Below are positions 16,321 through 24,961 of a DNA stretch of 64,000 nucleotides, piece by piece. The translations under genes were made by a program, and so were the position numbers. The notes beneath the pieces were generated by a model. That model was not told the origin of the DNA. It saw nothing but the letters and a program-made list of their open reading frames with translations, and searched no databases. Origin of the DNA: Desulfovibrionaceae bacterium (GTDB lineage: Bacteria > Desulfobacterota > Desulfovibrionia > Desulfovibrionales > Desulfovibrionaceae); contig JACCQO010000008.1 in the NCBI GenBank assembly GCA_015709205.1, forward strand, positions 62,001 through 126,000. Direction: 5' to 3'. Position 1 is the first letter of the stretch. The number at the start of each line of letters is the position of its first letter.

Positions 16321-16944
16321 GTGACGGAAAAACAACTGGATATCATCATGGCGGCGGTGCCCGCCTTCGAGCGGCTCGGCTTTTCCGGCGTGAGCATGGA
16401 GCAGATCGCCACGGCGGCGCGGGTCTCCAAGCGGACCCTGTACCGCCACTATCCCGGCAAGGAGGCCGTGTTCGCGGCGATCATCGCCTACCTGCGCAGG
16501 GAGCGCCGCACCCAGCCGTACCCCGTCTACGACCAGGACCGGCCCGTCGCCCCCCAGTTGGAGGCCCTGACGCGGGCCATGTGCGTGAACCTCAACGACG
16601 AGGACCGCGTGCGGCTGACGCGGATCATCCTCTCCGAACTGCTGCGCGTGCCGGCCCTCGGCGGTCCTGCCCACGGCGACCCCGCCCACGGCTGCCTGGT
16701 CGACGGCGACCCCGACCGCGAGGACCTGGAGCCCTTCCGCTGGATCGACGCGGCCATGCGCGCGGGCGCCCTGCGCCGCGGCGACCCCGGCCTGGCGCTG
16801 CGCCAGCTCGCCGCCCTGGTCAAGGCCGAGGTGCTCTGGCCCCGCCTGACCATGGGCCGCCCCGCCCTGGACGAGGCCGAAATCGACGCCGCGGCCCGCG
16901 AATGCGCGGCCGTGCTCCTGGCCCGCTACCTGCCTCCGGCCTAG
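16321..16944 (+). CDS. TetR/AcrR-family repressor of the RND operon
   Basis: 207 aa. The N-terminal DNA-binding domain reads VTEKQLDIIMAAVPAFERLGFSGVSM, then EQIATAARVSKRTLYRHYPGKEAVF, the canonical TetR helix-turn-helix. The C-terminal ligand domain is variable; it contains an in-frame Gly/Ala/His/Asp-rich insert (GGPAHGDPAHG). The start is GTG 16321 because GGAGG (16310-16314) stands 6 bases upstream; an upstream GTG at 16291 has no ribosome site. It is divergent from the efflux operon with two matching operators between, so it almost certainly represses that operon and itself. Confidence 0.88.
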   Translation: MTEKQLDIIMAAVPAFERLGFSGVSMEQIATAARVSKRTLYRHYPGKEAVFAAIIAYLRRERRTQPYPVYDQDRPVAPQLEALTRAMCVNLNDEDRVRLTRIILSELLRVPALGGPAHGDPAHGCLVDGDPDREDLEPFRWIDAAMRAGALRRGDPGLALRQLAALVKAEVLWPRLTMGRPALDEAEIDAAARECAAVLLARYLPPA

Positions 16945-17230
16945 CCGGGCCCCCGCCGGGCCCGGCCACGGCCCGCAAGCGGATCGCGTCCCTGCGTCCT
17001 CCTCCGGCGGGCCCGCGTCGCCGCCGCGCACTTGAACGCACGAACCCCGGCGTTCCGGCGGGGGCGCCTTCCTGCACGCGCCGCCGCCCGTCCCCTCCCG
17101 CAGCAACCCCGACGCGGCCCTGTCCGGAGCCCTCGGCGGCATGACCGCCCCCGCCCCGTCACCGCCCTTGCGGCCATGCCGCTACCGCGGGCCGACGCTC
17201 CCGGCCGACCGCCACGCCTCCAGGCCGGAT

Positions 17231-17302
17231 GTCCGTGTCGGGCCGGGTGTCCGTGTCGGGCCGTTTTTCAGGCCGAATCCCGCTTTCAAGCCGAATCCCG
17301 CT
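17231..17302. repeat. 18-bp tandem repeat, four units of two types
   Basis: Two copies of an 18-bp unit starting GTCCGTGTCGGGCCG (17231, 17249) run straight into two copies of a related-period unit TTCAGGCCGAATCCCGCT / TTCAAGCCGAATCCCGCT (17267, 17285). The array ends about 20 bp before TTGACA and 60 bp before the Fur box. Confidence 0.8.
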
Positions 17303-17361
17303 GCCGTGCCGGATGCGCGCGGCTTGACACGATGGGCGGGCCGATGGCAGAGATATTCTCT

Positions 17362-17380
17362 GATAATGAAATTCATGTTC
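17362..17380 (+). promoter_or_regulatory. Fur box upstream of the siderophore uptake genes
   Basis: GATAATGAAATTCATGTTC matches 15 of 19 positions of the classical Fur box. GATAAT at its left edge can also act as a -10. It is 25 bp upstream of the AraC ATG. Iron-loaded Fur should silence the locus. Confidence 0.7.
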
Positions 17381-17405
17381 ACGTAACAACCACCGGAGCA
17401 CCAGC

Positions 17406-18449
17406 ATGCCGCCTTGCGCCGCGCCCACGGCCGAGCAATCCGCCCCCGACGTCCAGGGCGACGCCGCCCCCCTTTCCGAAGTCAGGACCCTTCTGGCCCA
17501 CGGCCGCAAGGGCGCTCCGGCGCAGCTCCGGTCCGTCTGGCGCGAAACGCGGTTGCGGCCCGGCCTGTGGGTCACCCTGCTGGACACCCCGCGCGGCGGC
17601 GTCAGCTTCGACTACGAGAAGGACAACGCCCTCGTGGACTTCGGCTTCATCCTGCGCGGGGCCGTGCGCCATACCGTCCGCACGGGTCGCGGCGCGACCT
17701 CGGAGATGGACAACAGGGCAGGCTGCGCGGGCCTGGGCTTCGTCCCCGGCCTGCGGGGCACCGCGCGCATTCCCTCCGACTCTCCGGCCCGCCTGGTGCA
17801 CGTCCACGCCTCCCGGGACTTCCTCCGCGACCTGCTCGGCGAGGACGTCCGCGATCTGCCCGCGCCCCTGCGCGACCTGCTCGTCCACGACCGATCCCGC
17901 CACCTGCTCCTGCGCGACCCCATGGACCCGGCCACGCACACCGCGGCCGTGGAACTGCACGCGGCCGTGAGCGGCGGCCCAGCCTCCCGCCTGTACCTGG
18001 AGGCCAAGGCCCTGGAGCTCGTGGCCCTGCAACTGGCCGGTTTGCAGGCCCGCAAGGACGGCGGCGGCGCGCGCGCGCCCCTGAGCCCGGCCGAACGCGA
18101 ACGGATCCGCGCGGCGCGCGACCTGCTGGTGGAAAACCTGAACGCGCCGCCCACGCTGGCCGGGCTCTCCGACCTGCTGGCCCTGAGCACCGTCAAGCTC
18201 CAGGCCGGATTCCGCGAACTGTACGGCACGAGCGTGTTCGGCTTTCTGCGCGAATACCGGCTGCAGCGCGCCAAGACGCTTCTGGAGCAGGCGGACATGA
18301 ACGTCAGCGAGGTGGCCTGGGAGATCGGCTACATCAACCTCAGCCACTTCAGCGCCGCCTACCGCAAGCGGTTCGGCGTGCTGCCCAAGCACCAGCTGCG
18401 CTCGGCCCGGCGCAGGGCCGCCCCGGTCACGGAACGGCCCGGTTCCTGA
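17406..18449 (+). CDS. AraC-family regulator, PchR-like (siderophore-responsive)
   Basis: 347 aa. The N-terminal ~230 residues are a cupin-like ligand domain (WVTLLDTPRGGVSFDYEKDNALVDFGFILRG region). The C-terminal ~100 residues carry two AraC helix-turn-helix motifs: LAGLSDLLALSTVKLQAGFRE and VSEVAWEIGYINLSHFSAAY, ending KRFGVLPKHQ. The layout and the TonB-receptor and permease neighbours match PchR/YbtA-type activators that bind the ferric siderophore and switch on its uptake. The start has GGAG about 7 bases upstream. A Fur box precedes it. The specific ligand is not deducible. Confidence 0.85.
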   Translation: MPPCAAPTAEQSAPDVQGDAAPLSEVRTLLAHGRKGAPAQLRSVWRETRLRPGLWVTLLDTPRGGVSFDYEKDNALVDFGFILRGAVRHTVRTGRGATSEMDNRAGCAGLGFVPGLRGTARIPSDSPARLVHVHASRDFLRDLLGEDVRDLPAPLRDLLVHDRSRHLLLRDPMDPATHTAAVELHAAVSGGPASRLYLEAKALELVALQLAGLQARKDGGGARAPLSPAERERIRAARDLLVENLNAPPTLAGLSDLLALSTVKLQAGFRELYGTSVFGFLREYRLQRAKTLLEQADMNVSEVAWEIGYINLSHFSAAYRKRFGVLPKHQLRSARRRAAPVTERPGS

Positions 18450-18685
18450 CGTCTCGGGTCCCGGCGTACCGGACCCGACGTTCCGAACCCGACCCCCTCT
18501 TCCCTCGGCGCCCGCGCCCCCGCGCGGGGCAAAAACAATTCCCCCCGGGCAGAAGTCCCCGGCCCTCCCGGCTACTGTCGCTCCCACGGACCCGCCCAGC
18601 GGCCCGTGCGGCAACGGCGCGCGCACGGGCCCGGTCCGCGCGCGCCGATGCGCGCCGCACCGCGCCGCACCGCGAGGTCACGCCC

Positions 18686-20917
18686 GTGTCGCCATTTCCC
18701 GCCACCGTTTCCCGACCGTCCGCCCCGCCGCTGCCAACCCGCCGGTCCGGCGCCCCGGCCCGCCGGGCCGCGCTGCTGTTCGCCGCCGCACTGCTCCTGG
18801 CCTGGTGCGCGGACGCCGCCGCGACCAACGCGACCAACGCGACCAGCGCCATCGGGGCCGACGAGGGCTATCGCCTCGCCCCGGTCATGGTCACGGCCGA
18901 AAAGCGCGTCGAGAACCTCCAGGACGTGCCCGCCTCGGTCACGGCCCTTTCGGGCCAGGACCTGACGGACATGGGCGTGCGCGACACCGAGGATCTGGCC
19001 CACTACGTGCCCAACCTGGAGTTCGACAGCTTCGGCAGCCGCCGCCACGGGCTCATGTTCCTGCGCGGGGTCAAGAGCTTGCCCACGGGCGAGCCCGCCA
19101 CGGGCTACTATGTCGATGGAGTCAACTACTCGAAATCCTACATGTTCGACTTTCCGCTCTTCGACGTGGAACGCGTCGAGGTGCTGCGCGGGCCCCAGGG
19201 ATCCCTCTACGGCCGCAACACCATCGGCGGGGTCGTCAACGTGGTCACCCGGCAGCCGGACAACGAGCCCCGCTACGCCCTGCGTTCCAGCGTCGGCCGC
19301 TTCGACGCCCGCGAACTGGGCGGCTCGGCCAGCGTGCCCCTGGTCGAGGACCGGCTCTTCCTGGGCATCGCGGGCCTGGTTTCGGCCCGGGACGGATTCA
19401 TGGTCAACGACACGGCCGCCGACGGCGAGCAGGGCCGCCACCAGGACGGCAAGGCCGGACGGCTGAAGCTGCGCGGCCGCCCCTCGGACGACCTGGACGT
19501 CACCCTGACCCTGGACGCCCAGCGCCACGACGACGGCGCCTATCCCGCCCGCCTGACCGGGCGCAACTCCCTGGTCAAGGCGGGCAAGGCCTCGGCCAAC
19601 GAGGCCTACCACTACTCGCACGACTTCGAGGGCACCCAGGAGAACGACTGCCGGGGCCTGACCCTCGACGTGGCCTGGCGGACCTCCCTGGGCACCTTCA
19701 CCGCCATCACCGGGATGCGCGACTACGCCAGCGACGAGGACATCGACGCGGACTTCAGCGCCCTGGACATGATGCGCAAGCACATCGACCAGAAGGAAAG
19801 GACCTTTTCCCAGGAACTGCGCCTGGCCTCGCCGGACGGCGACGGCCTGAAGTGGCAGGCCGGGCTCTACGGCTTCCACATCCTCTCGGACCAGGAGAAC
19901 ACCAACCACTACCGCGCGGGGCTGGCCGCGAGCCCGTCCAACCCCTTCTCCCCGGGCACGGGCAGCCGCCTGTACGACACCGAGAACACCAACTCCGGCG
20001 CGGCCGCGTTCGGTCAGGTCACCTATCCCCTGCGCAAGGACCTGGAACTCACCCTGGGGCTGCGGGTGGAGCACGAGCGCGCCGAATCCGACGCGGACTA
20101 TACGGACACGCCCTCGGGCGGAACCTCCGCCAAGGGCGGCGAGGTCTCCGCCTCCAACGACTTCACCTCCGTGCTGCCCAAGATATCCCTGGCCTGGCGC
20201 TTCGCCGAGGGGCACACGGCCTACGCCACGGTCTCCGAGGCCCACCGCAGCGGCGGGTTCAACGGCGTCTCCGCGCCCACGGGCGCGGAATCCTTCGACG
20301 AGGAAAAGAGCTGGCTCTACGAGGTGGGCCTCAAGTCCCGCCTGCTGGAGGACCGGCTCACGGCCAACCTGGCCGCCTTCCACATCGCCATCGAGGACGA
20401 GCAGCTCGGCCTGTTCAACGCGGCCAACATGCAGTCCTACATCGCCAACGCGGGCCGTTCGCACCGCACGGGCCTGGAGGCCGAGCTCCGCTACCGCCCC
20501 CTGCCCGCGCTGGAGCTCTCCGGCTCGTTCACGGTCATGGAGGCGGAATACGACAGCTATTCCGACCCGGTGGCCGGGCTGGACTACGAGGGCAACAAGG
20601 TCTTCTGCGTGCCCGACTACACCTACACCCTGGCGGCCCAGTACCGCATTCCCCTGCGCCTGGGCCCGACCCTGCTGCTGCGCGCGGACCTCGTGGGCGT
20701 GGGCGAACGCTATTTCGACGACGCCAACACGGTGCGCGAATCGCCCTACGAACTGCTCAACCTGACCGTGGGCCTGGAGACCGAGCACCTGGACTGGCGG
20801 CTGTGGGCCAAGAACGTCTGCAACACCAGGTACGTGACCTTCGAGAACACGACCATGGGCGTGGCCGAGGACGGCGAGCCCATCAGCGTGGGCCTGTCCG
20901 TGGACTACCGCTTCTAG
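18686..20917 (+). CDS. TonB-dependent outer-membrane siderophore receptor
   Basis: 743 aa. A signal peptide lies at about residues 27-46 (ALLFAAALLLAWCADAAA), followed by a TonB-box-like segment (YRLAPVMVTAEKR), a plug domain ending with ERVEVLRGPQGSLYGRNTIGGVVNVV, and a ~22-strand beta-barrel. The C-terminus PISVGLSVDYRF ends in the aromatic residue needed for outer-membrane insertion. It imports ferric siderophore with TonB energy. The GTG start at 18686 is chosen for the GAGGT 7 bases upstream; the frame stays open far further upstream over the AraC gene, but that part is not coding. Just after the signal peptide a 9-bp repeat (18821-18847) encodes ATNATNATS. Confidence 0.88.
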   Translation: MSPFPATVSRPSAPPLPTRRSGAPARRAALLFAAALLLAWCADAAATNATNATSAIGADEGYRLAPVMVTAEKRVENLQDVPASVTALSGQDLTDMGVRDTEDLAHYVPNLEFDSFGSRRHGLMFLRGVKSLPTGEPATGYYVDGVNYSKSYMFDFPLFDVERVEVLRGPQGSLYGRNTIGGVVNVVTRQPDNEPRYALRSSVGRFDARELGGSASVPLVEDRLFLGIAGLVSARDGFMVNDTAADGEQGRHQDGKAGRLKLRGRPSDDLDVTLTLDAQRHDDGAYPARLTGRNSLVKAGKASANEAYHYSHDFEGTQENDCRGLTLDVAWRTSLGTFTAITGMRDYASDEDIDADFSALDMMRKHIDQKERTFSQELRLASPDGDGLKWQAGLYGFHILSDQENTNHYRAGLAASPSNPFSPGTGSRLYDTENTNSGAAAFGQVTYPLRKDLELTLGLRVEHERAESDADYTDTPSGGTSAKGGEVSASNDFTSVLPKISLAWRFAEGHTAYATVSEAHRSGGFNGVSAPTGAESFDEEKSWLYEVGLKSRLLEDRLTANLAAFHIAIEDEQLGLFNAANMQSYIANAGRSHRTGLEAELRYRPLPALELSGSFTVMEAEYDSYSDPVAGLDYEGNKVFCVPDYTYTLAAQYRIPLRLGPTLLLRADLVGVGERYFDDANTVRESPYELLNLTVGLETEHLDWRLWAKNVCNTRYVTFENTTMGVAEDGEPISVGLSVDYRF
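18821..18847 (+). repeat. 9-bp in-frame tandem repeat in the receptor N-terminus
   Basis: Three units GCGACCAAC, GCGACCAAC, GCGACCAGC encode ATN-ATN-ATS immediately after the predicted signal cleavage site. Confidence 0.75.
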
Positions 20918-20932
20918 CCGGAGGACGCCGCC

Positions 20933-22177
20933 GTGAACCGATCCGCCCCCTCCTCGTCCTACAAGGCCGGGCTGCTCGCCGCCATGTACGTCTGCCAGGC
21001 CCTGCCCATGGGCTACGTGTTCGGCTGCCTGCCGGTGATCCTGCGGCGCGAGGGCGCGCTGCTGCAGGGCATCGGGCTGCTCTTCACCCTGCACCTGCCC
21101 TGGGCGCTGAAGTTCGTCTGCGCCCCGGCCGTGGACCGGCCGCCCTTCCCGCGCCTGGGGCGGCGCAAGTCCTGGATCGTGCCGCTGCAATGGGTCGCGG
21201 CCCTGCTGCTGGCGGCCGTGGCCCAGACCCCGCCCCAGACCCGCTTCGCGGCCATGTACGGCCTGCTGTTGCTGCTCAACGTGGCCATGGCCGTGGGCGA
21301 CATCGCGGTGGACGGCTACGCCACGGACATGCTCCTGCCCGAGGAGCGGCCCTGGGGCAGCGCCATCCAGGCGGGCGCGCGCTTCGCGGGCCTGATGCTC
21401 GGCGGCGGGCTGATGCTCCTGCTCAACGACGCCCTGGGCTGGGGGCCGCTGTGCCTGATCCTGGCCGCCGTGGTGCTCGCGCTCAGCCTGCCCGTGGCCC
21501 TGCACCGCGAGATCGCGCCCGTATGGGAAGCGCGCCGGGACGACGCCGGAGAGGGCGTGTCGGCCTTCCTGCGGCGGCCCGAAATCCTGCGCCTGCTGCC
21601 CGTGCTCATCGTGCCCACCCTGTTCGCCTTCGCCTCCTTCCAGATGCGCCCGCCCCTGCTCGTGGACCTGGGCGTCTCCCCGGCGGCCATGGGTTCGCTG
21701 CTGCTGACCTGCGCCTACCCGGCCGGGCTGGCGGGCACGCTGCTGAGCGGCTGGCTCCTGCACCGCGCCGGGCCGCGCGCGTTCCTGCGCCTGTTCTGCG
21801 CGTGGTCCATCCTGCTGGCCGCGGCCACGGCGCTGCTCGCGGCCCGGGGCGGCCTGCCGGGCCACGCCGTCCTGCCCGCCTGGCTGGCGGGCCTGATCCT
21901 GAGCTCCGACAACGTGCTCGTGGGCATGGTCCAGGTCTGGGGATTCACGCTGATGATGCGCGCCTGCGCGGGCCCGAGGGCGGGCACGGGGTTCGCGGTG
22001 CTCAGCAGCCTGTTCATCCTCTTTCCCCTGGCCCTGGCCCCGCTGGTGGGCATGTTCGGCGACCGCTTCGGCTTCGCCGCGCTGTACGCCGCGCTCGGCC
22101 TGCTCATGACCGCGGGGTTCCTGCTGGTCGAGCGCCTGCTCCGCGCCCCCCGGCGGCCCGGCCGCGCGAGCGGATAG
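20933..22177 (+). CDS. MFS siderophore permease, RhtX/FptX-like
   Basis: 414 aa with about 12 hydrophobic segments. The sequence pattern (AMYVCQALPMGYVFGCLPVILRREG, APAVDRPPFPRLGRRKSWI, NVAMAVGDIAVDGYATDML) is that of the AmpG-related RhtX/FptX group, which carries intact siderophores such as rhizobactin or pyochelin across the inner membrane. GTG start with GGAGG 8 bases before it, only 15 bp after the receptor stop, so they are co-transcribed. With the AraC regulator and receptor this completes a pyochelin-type uptake set without biosynthetic genes. AmpG-type muropeptide transport is the alternative but does not fit the neighbours. Confidence 0.82.
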   Translation: MNRSAPSSSYKAGLLAAMYVCQALPMGYVFGCLPVILRREGALLQGIGLLFTLHLPWALKFVCAPAVDRPPFPRLGRRKSWIVPLQWVAALLLAAVAQTPPQTRFAAMYGLLLLLNVAMAVGDIAVDGYATDMLLPEERPWGSAIQAGARFAGLMLGGGLMLLLNDALGWGPLCLILAAVVLALSLPVALHREIAPVWEARRDDAGEGVSAFLRRPEILRLLPVLIVPTLFAFASFQMRPPLLVDLGVSPAAMGSLLLTCAYPAGLAGTLLSGWLLHRAGPRAFLRLFCAWSILLAAATALLAARGGLPGHAVLPAWLAGLILSSDNVLVGMVQVWGFTLMMRACAGPRAGTGFAVLSSLFILFPLALAPLVGMFGDRFGFAALYAALGLLMTAGFLLVERLLRAPRRPGRASG

Positions 22178-22339
22178 CCGCGCGGCCCGTCGCGCGGGCC
22201 AGCACGGGGTCGCGCGACGGGTTCGGAAGACGGGTCTGGAAAACGGATTCCGGGCCGACCGCAGACGCGGCCGGCCCGGCGGAACGAGGGGAAGGGGCGG
22301 CTGCGCCCGCCCGCGGCACGCCGCCGTGGCGGCGCCCCG

Positions 22340-22957
22340 CTAGCCGTCCAGGTGGACCAGGCGCAGGGCCTTGGAGGGACAGGCCTCCACGCAGGCGCTG
22401 ACGCTCTTGCCCTCCCGGCGGCGCCAGTCCTCGCACAGGTCGCAGCGCACCGCGATCTCGCGGCCGTGCAGGTGCCCGGCCTCGTCCGCCTCGGGCAGGC
22501 CGAAATAGGACAGGCTGATGGCCCCGTAGGGGCAGGCCATGATGCACAGGGAGCAGGCCGCGCAGAACTGCGGACGCATGCGCACGCGGCCGTTCTCCTG
22601 CACCAGCGCCCCGGTGGGGCAGACCCGGGCGCAGGGCGCGTGCTCGCACTGGTGGCACTGCACGGGCATCTTGACCTCCCCGGTCTTGACCACGTGCACG
22701 CGCGGCGCGAAAATTCCCAGTTTCAGGGCCTTGGCGGCCTCCTTGAGGCTCAGGTTGTTGTGCGAGGCGATGCAGGCCAGCTCGCACTTGCGGCAGGCCC
22801 GGCACTTGTCGGCATCGGCCATGACGACCCAGGCGCCCATGGCGCCGTCCATGCCCGCGTCCGTCGCGCTCTCCGGCGCGCTCTCCGGCGCGCTCTCCAT
22901 TGCGTTCTCCACTGCGTTCCCTCCCCTATTCTCCATTGCGTTCCCCATCAGGTCCAT
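22340..22957 (-). CDS. cooF: CooF/HycB-like polyferredoxin
   Basis: 205 aa with sixteen conserved cysteines for four [4Fe-4S] clusters: CRACRKCELAC, CHQCEHAPCARVCP, CAACSLCIMACP and CDLCED...CVEACP. It carries electrons to or from the membrane hydrogenase. In organisms with CO dehydrogenase it links CooS to CooH, but no cooS is in this window. It is the last gene of the operon and overlaps hypA by 10 bases. The ATG at 22957 has GGAGG 9 bases upstream. The first ~45 residues are an unusual low-complexity segment built on ESAP repeats; the conserved protein begins near MADADKCRAC, so a downstream start is possible. Confidence 0.82.
   Translation of the reverse strand: MDLMGNAMENRGGNAVENAMESAPESAPESATDAGMDGAMGAWVVMADADKCRACRKCELACIASHNNLSLKEAAKALKLGIFAPRVHVVKTGEVKMPVQCHQCEHAPCARVCPTGALVQENGRVRMRPQFCAACSLCIMACPYGAISLSYFGLPEADEAGHLHGREIAVRCDLCEDWRRREGKSVSACVEACPSKALRLVHLDG
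22866..22913. repeat. 12-bp in-frame tandem repeat in the cooF 5' end
   Basis: About four 12-bp units based on GCGCTCTCCGGC (read on +) encode the MES-APES-APES-ATD run at the CooF N-terminus; the last units have diverged. Confidence 0.75.
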
Positions 22958-23316
22958 TGTGGATTTCCTCCGTTGGCGCGGGCCTCGATGCCCGCGATGA
23001 CCATCTCGTTGCCGCCTTCGAAACACAGGTCCCTGGACGCGCAGAAGGGGCAGACCCAGCGCCGGTCGTGGAGCAGGATCCGCCTGCCGCAGACCCGGCA
23101 CGTGCCGCGCGCGGGCAGGGTCTCGACCACGAGCTCGGCCCCGTCGGCGCAGGTGCCCTCGGCGTAGATCTCGAAGCACGAAGCCAGGGTCCGCGGCTCC
23201 ACCGCGGCCAGCGGGCCGACCTGCACCCGCACGCGCGCCACCCGGCGCACGCCGTGCGTGGCGGCCTCCTCCTCCACGATGCGCAGAATGCCCGCGACCA
23301 GCGCCGTTTCGTGCAT
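22948..23316 (-). CDS. hypA: Hydrogenase nickel-insertion protein HypA
   Basis: 122 aa. The nickel ligand His2 (MHETALVAGIL) and the zinc-finger cysteines (CRVCGRR and CPFC) are present. HypA with HypB delivers Ni2+ to the hydrogenase large subunit. It sits directly after cooH in the operon (12-bp gap), the place it occupies in Desulfovibrio Coo operons. GAGGAGG lies 6 bases before the ATG. The length is a little above the usual ~115 because of the C-terminal tail. Confidence 0.9.
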   Translation of the reverse strand: MHETALVAGILRIVEEEAATHGVRRVARVRVQVGPLAAVEPRTLASCFEIYAEGTCADGAELVVETLPARGTCRVCGRRILLHDRRWVCPFCASRDLCFEGGNEMVIAGIEARANGGNPQWT

Positions 23317-23327
23317 GGCGCGCCTCC

Positions 23328-24422
23328 TCAGCGTTCCGTGCAGGAGATGCACGGGTCGATGCTGTTGACGATCAGCGGAATGTCCGAGACCTTGGCGTTG
23401 CGCAGCATGATGCCCAGGGCGTCCCAGTTCATGTACGAGGGCACGCGCCACTTGAGGCGGTTGGGGGTCTGCGAGCCGTCGGTGCGCAGGTAGTAGATCA
23501 GCTCGCCGCGCGGGGCCTCGCTGCGGGCGATGGCCTGGCCCGCCGGAATCTCGGGCAGGACCGCCAGGGTCGGCCCCGCGGGCATGGCGCGCACGCAGGC
23601 GCGCAGCAGGTCGATGGAGGCCTGGATCTCGCGCAGCCGCACCAGGGCGCGGGACTGCACGTCCCCGCCCTGCTCCACGACCACGTCCACGTCCAGCCCC
23701 ACGTAGGCCCCGTAGGGCGCGTCGCGCCGGATGTCCGTGGCCAGGCCCGAGCCGCGCGCCACCGGGCCGACCACGGCCAGGGCCAGCGCGTCCTCGCGGG
23801 AAAGCACGCCCACGGAGCGGGTGCGCGCCACCACCATCCGGTCCGTGCGGTAGATGTCCAGCGCCCTGGCCACCTCGGGCTCCAGCCGGGCCAGCCCGTC
23901 CAGCAGAAAAGCGAACGCCTCCGCCTCCAGGTCGTGCGTCACCCCGCCGATGCAGTTGGCGGACAGGTTCATGCGGTTGCCGTAGAGGGTCTCCTTGACG
24001 TCCTGCATGATCTCGCGCTGCTGCATCATGTGCATGAACAGCGAGTTGTAGCCGATGACGTGGGCCATGACCCCGACGTTGAACAGGTGCGAGGAGATGC
24101 GCTTGATCTCCTCGGCCACCACGCGCAGGCACTGCGCCCTGGGCGGCACCGCGATGTCCGCCAGATTCTCCACGGACATGCAGTAGGTGTAGGGGTGGGA
24201 GTTGGAGCACAACGAGCAGACGCGCTCGGTGAGCACGATGTTCTGGAACAGGTTGCGGCGCAGGGCCAGGGCCTCCATGCCCCGATGCACGTGCCCGGCG
24301 GTCAGCTCCACGCCGCGCACGATCTCCCCGTCCAGCTCGATCTTGTAGTACATGGGCTCTTCCAGGGCCACATGCACCGGGCCGATGGGCAGCGCGTAGG
24401 TCTTTTCCGTGGTCCGGTTCAT
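23328..24422 (-). CDS. cooH: Coo hydrogenase catalytic large subunit (group 4 [NiFe])
   Basis: 364 aa NuoD-like catalytic subunit. All four Ni ligands are visible: C69 and C72 in ERVCSLC and C358 and C361 in DPCISC. The protein ends three residues after the last cysteine (TER), so there is no C-terminal peptide to be cut by a maturation protease, as reported for CooH/EchE-type enzymes. It reduces protons or oxidises H2 at the cytoplasmic face, coupled to ion pumping by CooM/CooK. Start 24422 overlaps the cooU stop (ATGA) and has GGAGGAG upstream. Confidence 0.93.
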   Translation of the reverse strand: MNRTTEKTYALPIGPVHVALEEPMYYKIELDGEIVRGVELTAGHVHRGMEALALRRNLFQNIVLTERVCSLCSNSHPYTYCMSVENLADIAVPPRAQCLRVVAEEIKRISSHLFNVGVMAHVIGYNSLFMHMMQQREIMQDVKETLYGNRMNLSANCIGGVTHDLEAEAFAFLLDGLARLEPEVARALDIYRTDRMVVARTRSVGVLSREDALALAVVGPVARGSGLATDIRRDAPYGAYVGLDVDVVVEQGGDVQSRALVRLREIQASIDLLRACVRAMPAGPTLAVLPEIPAGQAIARSEAPRGELIYYLRTDGSQTPNRLKWRVPSYMNWDALGIMLRNAKVSDIPLIVNSIDPCISCTER

Positions 24423-24961
24423 GCCTTCTCCTCCGCCTTGGCGCGCAGGGCCAGGAGCCGCTCCCACAAATCCCGGCTCGACGCGCCGTTCATCAGCACC
24501 GACACGGGCAGGACCCGGTCCATGATCCCGGCGTCGAGCTTTTCGTCCAGGAAAAGCCGCTTGCTGTTGGTCAGTCCCTGCACCTCGATGCCGTACATCT
24601 CCCGGAACTCGCGCTCGTTCCAGTCCGCGTTGCGGAACAGCCCGGAGATGGAGGGCACGCGCAGGTCGGCCTCGTCCAGCTCGATGGTCACGGTGAACAT
24701 GGCTCCTTGGCAGTCGAAATGGTAGGCAAGCTCGTGGCGCGGATGCCCGTGCTCTCGCACCGGATCGTAGGCCGTGATCGTGCACAGCCTCGCGCCGTGC
24801 GCCGCCAGCCGCTTGGCCGCGTCCAGCAGATCGCCGGGCCCGGCCAGGCGGAACCAGTGGAAGAGGTTGCCGGAACGGTTCTCCGTGGCCTGGTGGCCGT
24901 CCTCGGCGCACAGGGCCGCAAGGCCCCGGACAAGCAGGTCAGGCGACGCGCTGGTCGTCAT
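24419..24961 (-). CDS. cooU: Coo hydrogenase NuoC-like subunit
   Basis: 180 aa, homologous to the 30-kDa (NuoC/EchD) subunit that packs against the large subunit. Diagnostic features are PSISGLFRNADWNEREFREMYGIE, the family's W-x-ERE-x-x-EMYG motif, and a preceding VTIELDEADLRVPS strand. It has a structural role in the soluble arm. AAGGAG stands 6 bases before the ATG; the gene overlaps cooX by 23 bases and cooH by 4. Confidence 0.9.
   Translation of the reverse strand: MTTSASPDLLVRGLAALCAEDGHQATENRSGNLFHWFRLAGPGDLLDAAKRLAAHGARLCTITAYDPVREHGHPRHELAYHFDCQGAMFTVTIELDEADLRVPSISGLFRNADWNEREFREMYGIEVQGLTNSKRLFLDEKLDAGIMDRVLPVSVLMNGASSRDLWERLLALRAKAEEKA

Larger units (their letters stand above)
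16945..17405. other. Non-coding region upstream of the siderophore locus
   Basis: 461 bases with no supportable gene. It contains an 18-bp minisatellite (17231-17302), a TTGACA (17324-17329), and a Fur box (17362-17380) just before the AraC gene. Small frames here run through these elements and look spurious. Confidence 0.6.

Noticed and set aside
17141..17386. Small + strand frame with hexapeptide repeats before the AraC gene
   Set aside because: It runs through the 18-bp minisatellite, the promoter and the Fur box and has no ribosome site, so the repeats are better explained as DNA repeats.
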